Positions 51,135-61,860 of a stretch of DNA of 64,000 bases are shown here, piece by piece. The number at the start of each line of letters is the position of its first letter. Position 1 is the first letter of the stretch. The translations under genes were made by a program, and so were the position numbers. Origin of the DNA: Qipengyuania vulgaris (GTDB taxonomy: Bacteria; Pseudomonadota; Alphaproteobacteria; Sphingomonadales; Sphingomonadaceae); assembly GCF_009827325.1 (NCBI RefSeq), contig NZ_WTYC01000003.1, forward strand, positions 304,904 to 368,903, in the 5' to 3' direction. The notes beneath the pieces were generated by a model. It made no database searches and was not told the DNA's origin. It saw only the letters and a list, made by a program, of their open reading frames with translations.

Positions 51135-52706
51135 TTACGGAGCTTTCTTCTTGGTGAGGGCGGCAAGGCGTTGCCTGTCGATCGCGCCCACCGCAAAGGC
51201 GACGCCGAAATAGACCACTGCCGAACAGCCGACGAGGACGAGCAGGGCGCCCAGTCGCTCGAACAGCCCGGCGGAGAACCAGCCGGTTAGCAAATCGCGC
51301 GCGAACCACAAGGCGGCGCCCATGGCGGCGGCGGCGACAAGCTGGCGGGCGATCCGGCCGACGAGGGCAAGCGGGATGGAGTAATACCCGCGCTTGACGA
51401 GGACGACGTAGAGATAGGCGACGTTGATCCACGCGCCAATCACGCTGGCATAGGCGACGCCGACCACGCCGTAATCGGTCAGGATCGCGAAGTTCAGCCC
51501 GACGAAGACGATCAGCGAGATGAAGGCGGCATATACCGGGGTCTTGGTATCCGACCGGGCATAGAAATTGGGGACCAGAACCTTCACCAGCACATAGGCG
51601 GGCAGGCCCAGCACCAGCGCGGCGAGGACCTGGCCCGTTGCCGCCGCATCGGCCAGATCGAAGCGGCCGCCTTGGAAGATCATGGTCACGAACGGTACGG
51701 CGCATACCGCCAGCGCCACTGCCGCCGGTATGGTCAGCAGCATCGACAGCTCGATTGCGTCGGACTGGATACGATCGGCCCCTTCCTTGTTCTTGCTACC
51801 CACGAACTTGGACAGCGTCGGCAGGATGGCTGTCGAGAGGGCGATCCCGATGATGCCCAGCGGCAACTGGTTCAGCCGGTCGGCATAGTTCATGTAACTC
51901 ACCGAACCGTCGGCCAACTGGTTGAGGAAATAGAGCTGCACCAGCGTGTTGATCTGATAAGCGCCGCCGCCGATCGCAGCGGGCAGGGCGATCACGCTCA
52001 GCCGCTTCACTTCGGGCGTGATGCGCGGCCACAGCAGCCTGGGCCGAAAGCCCTCCACCCGGGTCCAGTAATAAAGCCAGGCGAGCTGCAGCACGCCTGC
52101 GCCGGTCACCGCCCAGGCCACCGCATAGCCAACCTGTTCGACGCTCCAGCCCAGTGTTTCGGCGGCATATTCGCCGCCCATAAGCGCGGTAATCAGCACG
52201 AGGTTCAGGATGATCGGAAAACTTGCCCCCGGGGCAAAGCGGCTCACCGAATTGAGCATGCCGGTGAACAGCGTCACCAGACTGACGAGGATGATGTAGG
52301 GGAACATGATCCGCGCAAAGGTCACGGCCATGTCGAAGTTTTCCGGGTCGATCGGCTTTTCGGCAAGGATCCAGATCACGCCCGGCATCGCAACCATCAT
52401 CGCCGCGCACAGCAGGATGAGGACCGGCAGGAAGACGCTCAACACGTCGTCCGAGAAACTGCGAGCACTCTCGAGTCCCCCATCGCCATGCAGACGCTTG
52501 GAGAACATCGGTACGAAGGCGGCGGAGAAAGCGCCTTCCGCGAACAGGCGGCGGAAGACGTTGGGAATGATGAAGGCCTGGAACCACGCATCGGTCACCG
52601 CATTGGCGCCGAGCACGCGGCTGAAGATCATCTCGCGCGCCATGCCGGCGACGCGGCTCACCATCGTCAGTGAGCCGATCGTCCCGACATGTTTGAGCAG
52701 GCTCAT
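51135..52706 (-). CDS. murJ: lipid II flippase MurJ
   Basis: A 523-residue membrane protein that flips lipid-linked peptidoglycan precursors across the inner membrane. The N-terminus VGTIGSLTMVSRVAGMAREMIFSRVLGA and LFAEGAFSAAFVPMFS are conserved family motifs; fourteen membrane helices are predicted along the chain. Seven bases separate it from trpS, 22 from secB, so secB-murJ-trpS is probably one operon. Confidence 0.96.
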   Translation of the reverse strand: MSLLKHVGTIGSLTMVSRVAGMAREMIFSRVLGANAVTDAWFQAFIIPNVFRRLFAEGAFSAAFVPMFSKRLHGDGGLESARSFSDDVLSVFLPVLILLCAAMMVAMPGVIWILAEKPIDPENFDMAVTFARIMFPYIILVSLVTLFTGMLNSVSRFAPGASFPIILNLVLITALMGGEYAAETLGWSVEQVGYAVAWAVTGAGVLQLAWLYYWTRVEGFRPRLLWPRITPEVKRLSVIALPAAIGGGAYQINTLVQLYFLNQLADGSVSYMNYADRLNQLPLGIIGIALSTAILPTLSKFVGSKNKEGADRIQSDAIELSMLLTIPAAVALAVCAVPFVTMIFQGGRFDLADAAATGQVLAALVLGLPAYVLVKVLVPNFYARSDTKTPVYAAFISLIVFVGLNFAILTDYGVVGVAYASVIGAWINVAYLYVVLVKRGYYSIPLALVGRIARQLVAAAAMGAALWFARDLLTGWFSAGLFERLGALLVLVGCSAVVYFGVAFAVGAIDRQRLAALTKKKAP

Positions 52707-52728
52707 CGCCTATAAGCTCTCTGATGCG

Positions 52729-53259
52729 TCAGTTGTCGCCGGCCGGCGCGGGGGCGCCTTCGCCCTGCTGCGCCGCGCGGGCCTGCAGCTGCTGCTGGTA
52801 GAGCGCACCGAAATCCATCGGATCGAGCAGCAGCGGCGGGAAGCCCGCATCGCGCACCGCATCGGAAATCACTGCGCGGGCGAAGGGGAAGAGCAAACGC
52901 GGAGCCTCGGCGAAGAGAAACGCGTGCGCATGCTCGTCGGGCACATTGCGAATGCCGACCAGACCGCAATAGGCCAGTTCGACGATGTAGAGATTGCCCT
53001 TTTCGCCATCGGCGCGGGCAGTCATCTTTAGTTCGACCTCGTGAACCTCGTCACTGATCTTGTTCGCGCCGATGTTCACCTGCACGTCCACCTGAGGCTG
53101 GTCGTTCCACTGGAAACTGCCCGGTGCGTTGGGATTCTCGACCGAGAGATCCTTGATGTACTGGTTGATCAGCCCCACCGCCGGACTGTTGTCCGCACCG
53201 TTTGCCCCGGCTGCAGGGTCCATGTTGAGATCGGTCAGTACGTCGTTTTCATCGGCCAT
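52729..53259 (-). CDS. secB: protein-export chaperone SecB
   Basis: A 176-residue cytoplasmic chaperone that keeps precursors unfolded for SecA. Typical SecB elements: INQYIKDLSVENPNAP, QVDVQVNIGANKI, HEVELKMTARADG and YCGLVGIRNVPDEHAHAFLFAEAPRLLFPFARAVI. The ATG at 53257-53259 is the usual start; the open frame extends 19 codons. It is divergent from the Tim44-like gene, the common arrangement in alphaproteobacteria. Confidence 0.97.
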   Translation of the reverse strand: MADENDVLTDLNMDPAAGANGADNSPAVGLINQYIKDLSVENPNAPGSFQWNDQPQVDVQVNIGANKISDEVHEVELKMTARADGEKGNLYIVELAYCGLVGIRNVPDEHAHAFLFAEAPRLLFPFARAVISDAVRDAGFPPLLLDPMDFGALYQQQLQARAAQQGEGAPAPAGDN

Positions 53260-53515
53260 GGGAAAATCACTTCTCTGCGAATGTCGAATCGGAATGGCCG
53301 GGGGCCGTGCGGGCAACCCGGCTGGTTCGGCGCGCGCCTAGCACCCCCTCGCGCGCGGGGCAATGCGGCTAGGGTGCTCCCGGCGGGCGAGCGCAAGCAC
53401 GGTGCGGCCGAGCATTGCCCGTTTGTAATTCCTTCCTATCTAGGGCAGGAAAGTATGGAACTGCCAAGCCCTCCGGCGCGTAGGCAGAATACGATATGAA
53501 AACGGACAAGTATTT

Positions 53516-54175
53516 GTGATCTACGAGATCGTCATCCTCGCCGCCATCGCCGCCTTTCTGGGGCTGCGTCTCTATTCCGTGCTCGGGCAGCGTTCCGAGC
53601 ATGAGGAAGAGCCTGCACGGCACCGTTTCGATGCGCCCGAGTCCCAGGTTCCGCCTGCAACCGACCGCCAGCCTGCTGGCACGCGCGAACCGGTGCAACT
53701 GCGGAGCGTGGACAACGCCTCTTCCGCTAACGAAAGCGCCATTCGCGCCATCGCCAGTGCCGATCCGCGGTTCGACCTGCTCGGCTTCCTCGATGGGGCA
53801 AAGGCGGCCTATGGCATGATCCTCGAAGCCTTCTGGGAAGGCGACAAGGAAACCCTGCGCGAACTGACGGACGACGATGTCTATGCCGGTTTTGCCGCGG
53901 CCATCGATGCCCGCACGGACGCGGGCGAGAAGCTGGAAAACCGCTTGATCCGTATCGAGGATGCAACGGTCCATTCGGCGGAACTGGACCGGCGCACGGC
54001 GCGCATTTCGGTGCTGTTCGTCTCCGACATCGCTTCGCTCACCCGTGACAAGGATGGCAATGTGATCGCCGGTTCGCTGGATGATGCAGTGGAAAGCCGC
54101 GACATCTGGACCTTCAGCCGCAACGTCGATTCGAGCGACCCGAACTGGGTGCTCGACGAAACCGACCAGGACTGA
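53516..54175 (+). CDS. Tim44-like domain protein (TimA)
   Basis: A 219-residue inner-membrane-anchored protein: one N-terminal helix (YEIVILAAIAAFLGLRLYSVLG), a charged linker, and a Tim44-like domain (GAKAAYGMILEAFWEGDKETLRELTDDDVYAGF, then IWTFSRNVDSSDPNWVLDET). Bacterial TimA relates to the mitochondrial import motor, where Tim44 tethers Hsp70. I chose the GTG at 53516, because the helix starts there; no ATG precedes it in frame. It heads timA-mltA-smr. Confidence 0.9.
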   Translation: MIYEIVILAAIAAFLGLRLYSVLGQRSEHEEEPARHRFDAPESQVPPATDRQPAGTREPVQLRSVDNASSANESAIRAIASADPRFDLLGFLDGAKAAYGMILEAFWEGDKETLRELTDDDVYAGFAAAIDARTDAGEKLENRLIRIEDATVHSAELDRRTARISVLFVSDIASLTRDKDGNVIAGSLDDAVESRDIWTFSRNVDSSDPNWVLDETDQD

Positions 54176-54203
54176 TCACCGCCCCACAATTCGGAGAGTG
54201 CCA

Positions 54204-55388
54204 ATGCATCGTCTCGCCGGGCTGGTCGCAGCCTTCAGCCTTGCGGGATGCGCTGCCATCCCTGACGTCCGCCCGCCGATGGATACCGGCGTGGTCGAGA
54301 TTCCCGAGCCTATCCCGGCGGACACCGCACTTGCCGCCACGCTCTCGCCCGGACCCGCGATCGAAACCATGCCGTTTACCGGTTTCGATGCCGCTCCGGC
54401 GCTCGCCGCTTTCCGCGCTTCCTGCAGCAAGATCCTCTTTCGCGACGACACCAGCGGCCTGACCCGGCGGGTCGACTGGCAGGGTCCTTGCGGCGCGGCG
54501 CAAAACTGGTTGAGCGACCCGACGGATTTCTTCAAGAGCCAGTTCGAGACCGTGATCGTCGGTGACGGGTCCGCATTCGCGACCGGCTATTACGAGCCGG
54601 AAATACTCGGCAGCCGCGTTCGGGCGCCCGGTTACGACATACCGGTCTATGCCATGCCCGAAGACCTCGTGCGCGCCTGGCCTGCGGACATGCCCGAAAG
54701 CGAACGCACCGGCCGCCCTCCGCTGGGGCGCTATGACGAGAATGGCGATTTCGTATCTTATTACGAACGCGCCGAGATCGAGACGGGCGTGCTTGATGGC
54801 AAGGTTCCGGTAATCGCCTGGGCGGCCGATCCGGTCGAATTCTTCTTCCTCCAGATCCAGGGCAGCGGGCTGCTGCGCCTGCCGGACGGCACCCTCATGC
54901 GCATCGGTTATGCCGGCCAGAACGGCCGCGAATATGTCGGCATCGGTCAGGTCATGCGCGAACAGGGATTGATCGGTGACGGAACACCCTATCCCACTTC
55001 GATGCAGGGCATCATCGCCTATATCCGCGACAATCCGGAAAAGGGCGCCGAGATCATGCGGCTCAACAAGAGCTGGATTTTCTTCCGCGAACTCGACACC
55101 GACGGTCCGCTCGGTTCGCTCGAAATCCCGGTAACGCGCGGCGACAGCGTGGCGGTGGATCCGAAATTCGTGCCTTATGGCGCGCCGGTCTGGCTCGATA
55201 TGGAGCATGACGTGGCCGATGGCCTCTGGATCGCGCAGGACACGGGCGGAGCGATCAAGGGCGCGAACCGCTTCGACACTTTCTGGGGCAATGGCGAGGA
55301 CGCCCGTGAAATCGCGGGCGGCATGAGCAGCCGGGGTACGTCCTACCTGCTCCTGCCCAAGGGGACGCTTGCGCGCCTGAAACCATGA
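54204..55388 (+). CDS. mltA: membrane-bound lytic murein transglycosylase A
   Basis: A 394-residue lipoprotein (lipobox SLAGC, Cys near residue 17) that cleaves peptidoglycan. MltA fold motifs: FATGYYEPEILGSR, IQGSGLLRLPDGT and, in the 3D domain, IAQDTGGAIKGANRFDTFWG with the catalytic Asp. Start at ATG 54204 with GGAGAG upstream. 28 bases after the Tim44-like gene and overlapping smr by 4. Confidence 0.95.
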   Translation: MHRLAGLVAAFSLAGCAAIPDVRPPMDTGVVEIPEPIPADTALAATLSPGPAIETMPFTGFDAAPALAAFRASCSKILFRDDTSGLTRRVDWQGPCGAAQNWLSDPTDFFKSQFETVIVGDGSAFATGYYEPEILGSRVRAPGYDIPVYAMPEDLVRAWPADMPESERTGRPPLGRYDENGDFVSYYERAEIETGVLDGKVPVIAWAADPVEFFFLQIQGSGLLRLPDGTLMRIGYAGQNGREYVGIGQVMREQGLIGDGTPYPTSMQGIIAYIRDNPEKGAEIMRLNKSWIFFRELDTDGPLGSLEIPVTRGDSVAVDPKFVPYGAPVWLDMEHDVADGLWIAQDTGGAIKGANRFDTFWGNGEDAREIAGGMSSRGTSYLLLPKGTLARLKP

Positions 55389-55939
55389 CCGCTCCGCGCG
55401 GGCTGAGCAGCGAAGAGGCGGCCGCGTGGGAGAAGGTGGCTGCGACGGTCGAGCCCCTGCATCCGCAGGTCATGCGCAAGCAGCCGGTGCCCGAAGTTTC
55501 TCCGCCCAAACCGCAGGCGAAGGCGGCCTCGGCCAAGCCTCCGAGACCGGCCCCGGCTCCAAAGCCTGTCGTCCAACCCGTCCGGCGTCCGCAAAACAAT
55601 CTCGATTCCCACTGGGACAAGCGGCTGAAAACGGGGACGATCCAGCCAGACTTCACTCTCGACCTGCACGGACATGGTCTCGACGCGGCCTATAGCCGGC
55701 TGATGAGCGGCGTGGCGCAGGCGCGCGCCATGGGTGCGCGCACGATCCTGCTGGTCACGGGTAAACCGCGCCCCGTCGATCCCGCCGATCGGGGCACCAA
55801 ACGCGGCGCCATTCGCGCCAAGGTGCTCGACTGGCTGGCGGCCTCCAGCCACCATTCCGCCATCGCAGCAGTAAGGCGCGCCCATCTCCGCCATGGCGGA
55901 GAGGGCGCGCTCTACATCGTGCTCAGGCGAGAGCGGTAG
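55385..55939 (+). CDS. Smr-domain protein
   Basis: A 184-residue protein with a Pro/Ala-rich N-terminal linker and a C-terminal Smr domain (DFTLDLHGHGLDAAYSRLMSGVAQARAMG, LLVTGKPRP, then RRAHLRHGGEGALYIVLRR). Smr domains of this type are DNA or RNA endonucleases. The ATGA start overlaps the mltA stop. Substrate not known. Confidence 0.93.
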   Translation: MTAPRGLSSEEAAAWEKVAATVEPLHPQVMRKQPVPEVSPPKPQAKAASAKPPRPAPAPKPVVQPVRRPQNNLDSHWDKRLKTGTIQPDFTLDLHGHGLDAAYSRLMSGVAQARAMGARTILLVTGKPRPVDPADRGTKRGAIRAKVLDWLAASSHHSAIAAVRRAHLRHGGEGALYIVLRRER

Positions 55940-55943
55940 GGGC

Positions 55944-57494
55944 TTACTCGGCAGCTTCCTTCATTGCCGCACCTTCGCCGGAAATGGAGAGTGCACTGGC
56001 CATTCCGGGCGCCTTCGACTTGCCGCCGACCTTGTCGCGCACCGATTTCTCGATCCGTTCGCCGATCTTCTGATCCACGTTCTTCCAGTATTCGAAAGCG
56101 CGGACGAGAACCTTCCCGCTCACTCCATCGGCCAAATGGCCGGCCACATTGGAAACGAAGCGGTCGCGCTGGGCATCGTCCATCACTTCGTTGATCAGCG
56201 CGCGCGGCTGGCTCCAGTCGTCATCGTCCTCGCGCAAGGTATAGGCCTGCCGCACCATATCGCCATCGGCGTACCAGGTCGCTTCGCCGCCCACTTCGGG
56301 CTGCGCGGCAGGGCCGCCATAGGAGTTGGGCGCATAAACCGGATCGACGGCATTCACCGTCCGGCTCTTGCCCGCGCGTGAATAGGAATTGACCTCCGCA
56401 TTGCGGGCCGAATTGACCGGGATCTGCTTGTAGTTGACCCCCAGCCGCGCGCGGTGAGCGTCGGAATAGGAAAAGCCGCGGGCTAGCAGCATCTTGTCGG
56501 GGCTGAGGCCAATGCCCGGCACCATGTTGTTCGGCTCGAATGCCAGCTGTTCGATCTGCGTATCCCAGTCGACCGGGTTTTCGTCCAGTACCAGCCTGCC
56601 AACTTCGATCAGCGGATAGTCCGCATGCGGCCAGGTCTTGGTCAGGTCGAAGGGATTGATGCGATAGGTCTTGGCATCCTCGAACGGCATGATCTGCCAT
56701 TTCAGCGTCCAGCTCGGGAAGTTGCCTTCGTGGATCGCGCCGAACAGGTCGCGGCGGTGATAGTCGCTATCCTCGCCGGCCTTCTTTACCGCTTCGTCCT
56801 GCGTCAGATGGGCGTTGCCGCTTTCATTGCCGACATCGGTGTGGAAGTGGAACTTGACCCAGAACTTCTCGCCATCCTCGTTGATGAGCATGTAGGTATG
56901 GCTGGAATAGCCGTTCATTTCGCGCCAGTTCTTCGGCACGCCGCGGTCACCCATCAGGTAGGTCACCTGATGCGCGCTTTCCGGGCTCAGCGTCCAGAAA
57001 TCCCACATCATGTCGTGATCGCGCAGGCCGTTGTCCGCCCGGCGCTTTTGCGAACGGATGAAGTGCTGGAACTTCAGAGGATCGCGGATGAAAAAGATCG
57101 GCGTGTTGTTGCCGACCATGTCGAAATTGCCGTCCTCGGTATAGAACTTGACCGAAAACCCGCGCGGATCGCGCCAGGTATCGGGGCTGCCGCGTTCGCC
57201 TGCCACGGTGGAAAACCGCATGGCTACATCGGTCTTCTTGCCCTTCTTGAAGAGCTTGGCCTTTGTATATTTCGATACGTCGGCGGTGGTTTCGAAATGC
57301 CCGAATGCGCCCGAGCCCTTCGCATGGGGCTGGCGTTCGGGAATCCGCTCGCGATTGAAGTTGGCCATCTGCTCGATCAGGTAGTGATCGTTGAGCACGA
57401 TCGGGCCATCGCGGCCCAAGGTCAGCGAATGTTCGTCGCTCTGCGCCCGGATGCCTGCATCACTCGTGGTGGGGGGTACTTTGCCGTCGGTCAT
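55944..57494 (-). CDS. katA: heme catalase (monofunctional, small-subunit type)
   Basis: A 516-residue catalase breaking hydrogen peroxide to water and oxygen. The active His lies in [19 protein letters not shown], the distal Asn in [15 protein letters not shown], and the proximal heme Tyr in [18 protein letters not shown]. The length and lack of a C-terminal flavodoxin-like domain mark clade 3 or a close relative. A possible EcfG-type promoter lies 37 bases upstream. It converges with smr and starts the peroxide-defence group. Confidence 0.97.
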   Translation of the reverse strand: MTDGKVPPTTSDAGIRAQSDEHSLTLGRDGPIVLNDHYLIEQMANFNRERIPERQPHAKGSGAFGHFETTADVSKYTKAKLFKKGKKTDVAMRFSTVAGERGSPDTWRDPRGFSVKFYTEDGNFDMVGNNTPIFFIRDPLKFQHFIRSQKRRADNGLRDHDMMWDFWTLSPESAHQVTYLMGDRGVPKNWREMNGYSSHTYMLINEDGEKFWVKFHFHTDVGNESGNAHLTQDEAVKKAGEDSDYHRRDLFGAIHEGNFPSWTLKWQIMPFEDAKTYRINPFDLTKTWPHADYPLIEVGRLVLDENPVDWDTQIEQLAFEPNNMVPGIGLSPDKMLLARGFSYSDAHRARLGVNYKQIPVNSARNAEVNSYSRAGKSRTVNAVDPVYAPNSYGGPAAQPEVGGEATWYADGDMVRQAYTLREDDDDWSQPRALINEVMDDAQRDRFVSNVAGHLADGVSGKVLVRAFEYWKNVDQKIGERIEKSVRDKVGGKSKAPGMASALSISGEGAAMKEAAE

Positions 57495-57530
57495 GTCGGG
57501 CGCCTTTTCGAATTAGGGGAGTGACCGACC

Positions 57531-57556
57531 TACGGTCGGGAGGGCCGCCGCGTTCC
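57531..57556 (-). promoter_or_regulatory. possible EcfG-type promoter before katA
   Basis: On the minus strand GGAAC, 17 bases, CGTA; the -35 is exact and the -10 differs from CGTT by one base. The spacing to the katA start is about 37 bases. Confidence 0.35.
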
Positions 57557-57608
57557 TTCACCGGCGCAGGATAAAAACTACTAAGCGTGATTGCATTCTC
57601 CTCTCACG

Positions 57609-57637
57609 AAAAAGCCCCCGGCATCGCTGCCGGGGGC
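57609..57637 (-). terminator. katG terminator
   Basis: Minus-strand GCCCCCGGCA-GCGA-TGCCGGGGGC, ten perfect pairs, followed by UUUUUC. It starts 32 bases after the katG stop. Confidence 0.93.
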
Positions 57638-57668
57638 TCCTCGCAGTCCCGAAGGGTCCTCGGCGGCC

Positions 57669-59882
57669 CTACTGGTACTTCGCGTATTCGAGATCGAAGC
57701 GGTCTGCATCCATGACCTTGGTCCAGGCCTTGACGAAATCGCGCACGAACTTCTCTTCATTGCCGTTCTCGGCATAGACTTCGGCCACGGCCCGCAGGCG
57801 CGAATTGGAACCGAAGACGAGATCGGTGCGGGTCGCGCGCCATTTCTCGCTGCCGTGGATGCGGCACTTGCCGACGAATTCCTCGTCGCCGCTCTCGTCG
57901 ACCACTTCCCAAACCGTGCCCATGTGGAGCAGGTTGAGGAAGAAGCTGTTGTCGAGCTTGCCCGGCGTTTCGGTGAGTACGCCGATGCTGTTGCCGTGCT
58001 TGGCATGCTTGCTCACCGCGCCCAGCGCACGCAGGCCGCCGACCAGCACGGTCATCTCGGGGATTGAAAGGCCGAGCAGGTGGGCCCGGTCGATCAGCAT
58101 GTCTTCCGTCTTCACCGAAGCCTTGGTCTTCAGGTAGTTGCGGAAACCGTCGGCAAAAGGTTCCAGCGGCTCCCAGCTTTCGGCGTCAAAATCTTCCTGT
58201 TTCGCATCGCCGCGGCCGGTGGTGACCGGGACGGAAATATCGAACCCGGCATCCTTCGCCGCTTTCTCGACTGCTGCCGAGCCGGCGATGACGATGGCGT
58301 CGGCCATGGAAATGCCGCCGCGGATTTCGTCGAGCTTCTTCAGAACCTTTCCGAGCTCTTCGGGGTCGTTAACCGCCCAGTTGCGGACCTCGTCGAAGCG
58401 GATATGCGCCCCGTTAGCACCGCCGCGGTGATCCGAATTGCGATAGGTCGAGGCCGAAGCCCAGGCTGCCTTGACCAGCTCGGCAACCGAAAGCCCGCTG
58501 TCCAGCACCTTGGATTTGAAGGAGGACAGATCGCTGTCGGATACCTGCGTTCCAGCAGGGATCGGGTCCTGCCAGATCAGGTCTTCGGCCGGGACGTCCG
58601 GGCCGAGATAGCGGACCTTGGGCCCCATGTCGCGGTGGGTCAGCTTGAACCATGCGCGGGCGAAGGCATCGTCCAGCGCGGCCTGGTCGTTGAGGAAGCG
58701 TTCCGAAATCTTGCGATATTCCGGATCGCGCTTCAGCGCCATGTCCGCCGTGGTCATGATGGTCGGGACCTTCTTGTTCGGGTCGCGCGCATCGGGGGCC
58801 ATGTCTTCGGGTTCGGGATTGACCGGGGTCCACTGGTTTGCGCCAGCGGGGCTCTGGGTCAGTTCGTATTCGTATTTGAACAGCAGGCGGAAATAGTCGC
58901 CGCCCCATTGCGTGGGGTTCGGGGTCCACGCGCCTTCGATGCCGCTGGTGGTGATATGACCCTTCTCGATTTCTTCGGGATCGGTCAGCCAGCCGAAGCC
59001 CATGCGGTGCAGGGTCTCGCCTTCCGGAGCGCTGCCGAAGCTATCGGCTGGCGCTGCGCCGTGGCACTTGCCGAAGGCGTGGCCGCCAGCGGTCAGGGCC
59101 ACGGTTTCCTCGTCGTTCATCGCCATGCGGGCGAAGGTTTCACGCATGTCGCGTGCCATGCCCTCGGCATCGTGCGGGTTGCCGCCCGGACCTTCGGGAT
59201 TGACGTAGATGAGACCCATCTGGATCGCGGCGAGCGGGTTTTCGAGCGCCTTGCCCTCATCGGGGAGGATGCGCGTTTCCGCGCCGGTATCGACCCACTG
59301 TTCTTCGGTGCCCCAATAGACGGTTTCCGGGTCGAACACGTCCTTGCGACCGCCGCCGAAGCCGAACACCGGACCGCCCATCGATTCGATGGCGACATTG
59401 CCGGTGAGGATGAAGAGGTCGGCCCAGCTGATGTGCTTGCCGTATTTCTGCTTGATCGGCCACAGCAGGCGACGTGCCTTGTCGAGGTTGCCATTGTCGG
59501 GCCAGCTGTTGAGCGGGGCGAAGCGCTGCTGGCCGCTGGAGGCACCGCCGCGACCGTCACCGGTGCGGTAGGTGCCGGCCGCATGCCATGCCATCCGGAT
59601 GAAGAATGGGCCGTAATGCCCATAGTCTGCCGGCCACCATGGCTGGCTGTCGGTCATCAGGTCGGTGAGGTCTTTCTTCAGCGCGGTGTAGTCGAGCGCA
59701 TTGAAGGCTTCGCAATAATCGTAATCCTCGCCCATCGGATCGGCTGCGCGGCCGCCTTCGGTGAGGATTTCGAGATCGAGCTGGTCGGGCCACCAATCGC
59801 GGTTGGTGCGGCCGAGCAGCGAGCGGGTACCTCCGTCACCGTGGAAGGGGCAGCCGCTGATGTCTCCGGTCTTGGCGTCCAT
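57669..59882 (-). CDS. katG: catalase-peroxidase
   Basis: A 737-residue bifunctional heme enzyme. The distal site [10 protein letters not shown] holds Trp and His, [10 protein letters not shown] the Tyr and RMAMNDEE the Met of the Met-Tyr-Trp adduct; the proximal His lies in [13 protein letters not shown]. The second, degenerate half is also present ([24 protein letters not shown]). All key residues are present, so the enzyme should be active. It lies between katA and ahpF on the same strand, with its own terminator. Confidence 0.98.
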   Translation of the reverse strand: MDAKTGDISGCPFHGDGGTRSLLGRTNRDWWPDQLDLEILTEGGRAADPMGEDYDYCEAFNALDYTALKKDLTDLMTDSQPWWPADYGHYGPFFIRMAWHAAGTYRTGDGRGGASSGQQRFAPLNSWPDNGNLDKARRLLWPIKQKYGKHISWADLFILTGNVAIESMGGPVFGFGGGRKDVFDPETVYWGTEEQWVDTGAETRILPDEGKALENPLAAIQMGLIYVNPEGPGGNPHDAEGMARDMRETFARMAMNDEETVALTAGGHAFGKCHGAAPADSFGSAPEGETLHRMGFGWLTDPEEIEKGHITTSGIEGAWTPNPTQWGGDYFRLLFKYEYELTQSPAGANQWTPVNPEPEDMAPDARDPNKKVPTIMTTADMALKRDPEYRKISERFLNDQAALDDAFARAWFKLTHRDMGPKVRYLGPDVPAEDLIWQDPIPAGTQVSDSDLSSFKSKVLDSGLSVAELVKAAWASASTYRNSDHRGGANGAHIRFDEVRNWAVNDPEELGKVLKKLDEIRGGISMADAIVIAGSAAVEKAAKDAGFDISVPVTTGRGDAKQEDFDAESWEPLEPFADGFRNYLKTKASVKTEDMLIDRAHLLGLSIPEMTVLVGGLRALGAVSKHAKHGNSIGVLTETPGKLDNSFFLNLLHMGTVWEVVDESGDEEFVGKCRIHGSEKWRATRTDLVFGSNSRLRAVAEVYAENGNEEKFVRDFVKAWTKVMDADRFDLEYAKYQ

Positions 59883-60086
59883 GAAAACTCTCTCCTCTAG
59901 AAATTAAAGACTCGGTTCCCGTCCGAGGTTGGAGAGCACGTTGAACCCGGTCGGCTTATTCGTCCAATCGATTAAACGGTTCAAATAGATAGGCGGAAGC
60001 GATTGTGCTGCGAGGCGTGGCGCGCATACGTAAAACGCCGCCATCCCGCTGGAATGACGACGCTTTCGTGTTCGGTTTATGACGGG

Positions 60087-61676
60087 TCAGGCGGCCTGAG
60101 CGATCTCTTCGGCGGGTTCGGTCCGGATCAGGTAATCGAAAGCAGAGAGGCCCGCCTTCGAGCCTTCGCCCATGGCGACCACGATCTGCTTGTAGGGCAC
60201 GTCGGTCACGTCGCCTGCGCCGAAGATGCCGGGCAGATTGGTGCGGCCTTCCTCGTCGGTGGCGATTTCGCCGAACCTGGTCAGTTCGAGCCCGCTTCCC
60301 TGAAGCCATTCGGTGTTCGGGACGAGGCCGATCTGCACGAATACGCCTTCCAGCTCGATCCGGCGCGTGTCGCCGCTCTTGCGGTCCTTCAGCATCAGCC
60401 CGTCGACCTTGCCGCCCTTGCCGGTGACTTCGGTGGTCTGCCCGCTGGTGACGATTTCCACATTGGACATGCTGCGCAGCTTCCTCTGCAGCACCTCGTC
60501 GGCACGCAGCTTTTCGTCATATTCGATCAGCGTCACATGGCCGACGATCTTGGCAAGATCGATTGCCGCCTCGACGCCCGAATTGCCGCCGCCGATCACC
60601 GCGATGCGCTTGCCCTTGAACAGCGGACCGTCGCAGTGCGGGCAATAGGCCACGCCCTTGTTGCGATATTCCGCTTCGCCCGGAACGCCCAGATTGCGCC
60701 AGCGCGCGCCGGTCGCAAGGATCAGGCTGCGCGTCTTGAGCGATGCGCCATTGCCAAGTTCCACCGTGTGAAGCCCGCCTTCTTCCTTCGCGGGGACCAG
60801 CTTCACCGCCCTGGCGAGGTTCATCAGGTCGATATCGTATTCGCCGACATGGCGTTCGAGGTCGCCCGCCAGCTTGGGGCCCTCGGTGTAGGCGGTGCCG
60901 GGGAGGTTCTCGATGCCCAGCGTGTCGTGCAGCTGTCCGCCGAAGCGTTCGGCCGCAATTCCAGTCCGGAAACCCTTGCGCGCGGTATAGATCGCCGAGG
61001 CAGCACCCGCAGGGCCTCCGCCGACAACCAGCACTTCGAACGGGTCCTTGGCGGCGAGCTTCTCGGCGGCCTTCGCGTCCGCGCCGGTATCCACCTTGGC
61101 GAGGATTTCGGCCAGTTCCATCTTGCCGTTGTAGAAGGGTTCGCCGTTGAGGAAGGTCGCAGGCACGGTCATCACGTCGCGTGCATCGACTTCGTCCTGA
61201 TAGGTGCCGCCTTCGATCAGCGTGGCGGTGACGCGCGGGTTTTCCAGCGCCATCAGCGTCAGCGCCTGCACCACGTCGGGGCAGTTGTGGCAGCTCAGCG
61301 AGAAATACATCTCGAAATTGAAATCGCCCTCCAGCCCGCGAACCTGCTCGAGCAGGTCGGCGTCGACCTTGGGCGGGTGGCCGCCAGCCCACAGCAGGGC
61401 AAGCACCAGCGAAGTGAACTCGTGGCCCATCGGGAGCCCCGCGAACCGCACCCACTTCTCCGCATCGCTGGCGCGGCGGATCACGAAGCTGGGCTTGCGG
61501 TCATCGGTGCCGTCGAAGTTGGCGCTGACGTCTTCGTGCAGCGCGGCGATCTCTTCGAGCAGTTCGCGCGTCTGGCGCGATTTTTCATCGTCGCCCAGCG
61601 AGGCGACCAGCTCCACCGGCTCGCGCAGATTGGCGAGATAGGTCTTCAGCTGCTGGGTAAGGTTCGCATCGAGCAT
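60087..61676 (-). CDS. ahpF: alkyl hydroperoxide reductase subunit F
   Basis: A 529-residue flavoprotein that reduces AhpC. N-terminal thioredoxin-like domains carry [12 protein letters not shown] (CxxC); the NADH/FAD part has [33 protein letters not shown] with the second CxxC, and [14 protein letters not shown]. Start chosen at ATG 61676 ([14 protein letters not shown]), since upstream frame residues are low complexity. It follows ahpC after 184 bases containing three hairpins, so expression may be set below that of ahpC. Confidence 0.97.
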   Translation of the reverse strand: MLDANLTQQLKTYLANLREPVELVASLGDDEKSRQTRELLEEIAALHEDVSANFDGTDDRKPSFVIRRASDAEKWVRFAGLPMGHEFTSLVLALLWAGGHPPKVDADLLEQVRGLEGDFNFEMYFSLSCHNCPDVVQALTLMALENPRVTATLIEGGTYQDEVDARDVMTVPATFLNGEPFYNGKMELAEILAKVDTGADAKAAEKLAAKDPFEVLVVGGGPAGAASAIYTARKGFRTGIAAERFGGQLHDTLGIENLPGTAYTEGPKLAGDLERHVGEYDIDLMNLARAVKLVPAKEEGGLHTVELGNGASLKTRSLILATGARWRNLGVPGEAEYRNKGVAYCPHCDGPLFKGKRIAVIGGGNSGVEAAIDLAKIVGHVTLIEYDEKLRADEVLQRKLRSMSNVEIVTSGQTTEVTGKGGKVDGLMLKDRKSGDTRRIELEGVFVQIGLVPNTEWLQGSGLELTRFGEIATDEEGRTNLPGIFGAGDVTDVPYKQIVVAMGEGSKAGLSAFDYLIRTEPAEEIAQAA

Positions 61677-61745
61677 GGACGGACTCCGGGCGTAGGTTGC
61701 GGGCGGGGGTTGCGGGCGTGATCGAAATTCAAAGGGATGGAAAAG

Positions 61746-61843
61746 ACCCGGGGCTTGGGGGGGAGGATTGCCCCGGGTCTTCCAGCGACCCGAGATTATT
61801 GTCTCGGGCTCTTGAGGCGGGCGAAAACTAGGAACGCCCGCCC
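61746..61843 (-). terminator. three consecutive hairpins between ahpC and ahpF
   Basis: Read on the minus strand: GGCGGGCG/CGCCCGCC (61817-61843), CCCGAGA/TCTCGGG (61790-61809) and GACCCGGGGC/GCCCCGGGTC (61746-61780). Only the last is followed by UUUUC, so it is the likely (partial) terminator of ahpC; the first two may protect the ahpC mRNA 3' end. Confidence 0.75.
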
Positions 61844-61860
61844 TGACTTGTCCTGCCGGC

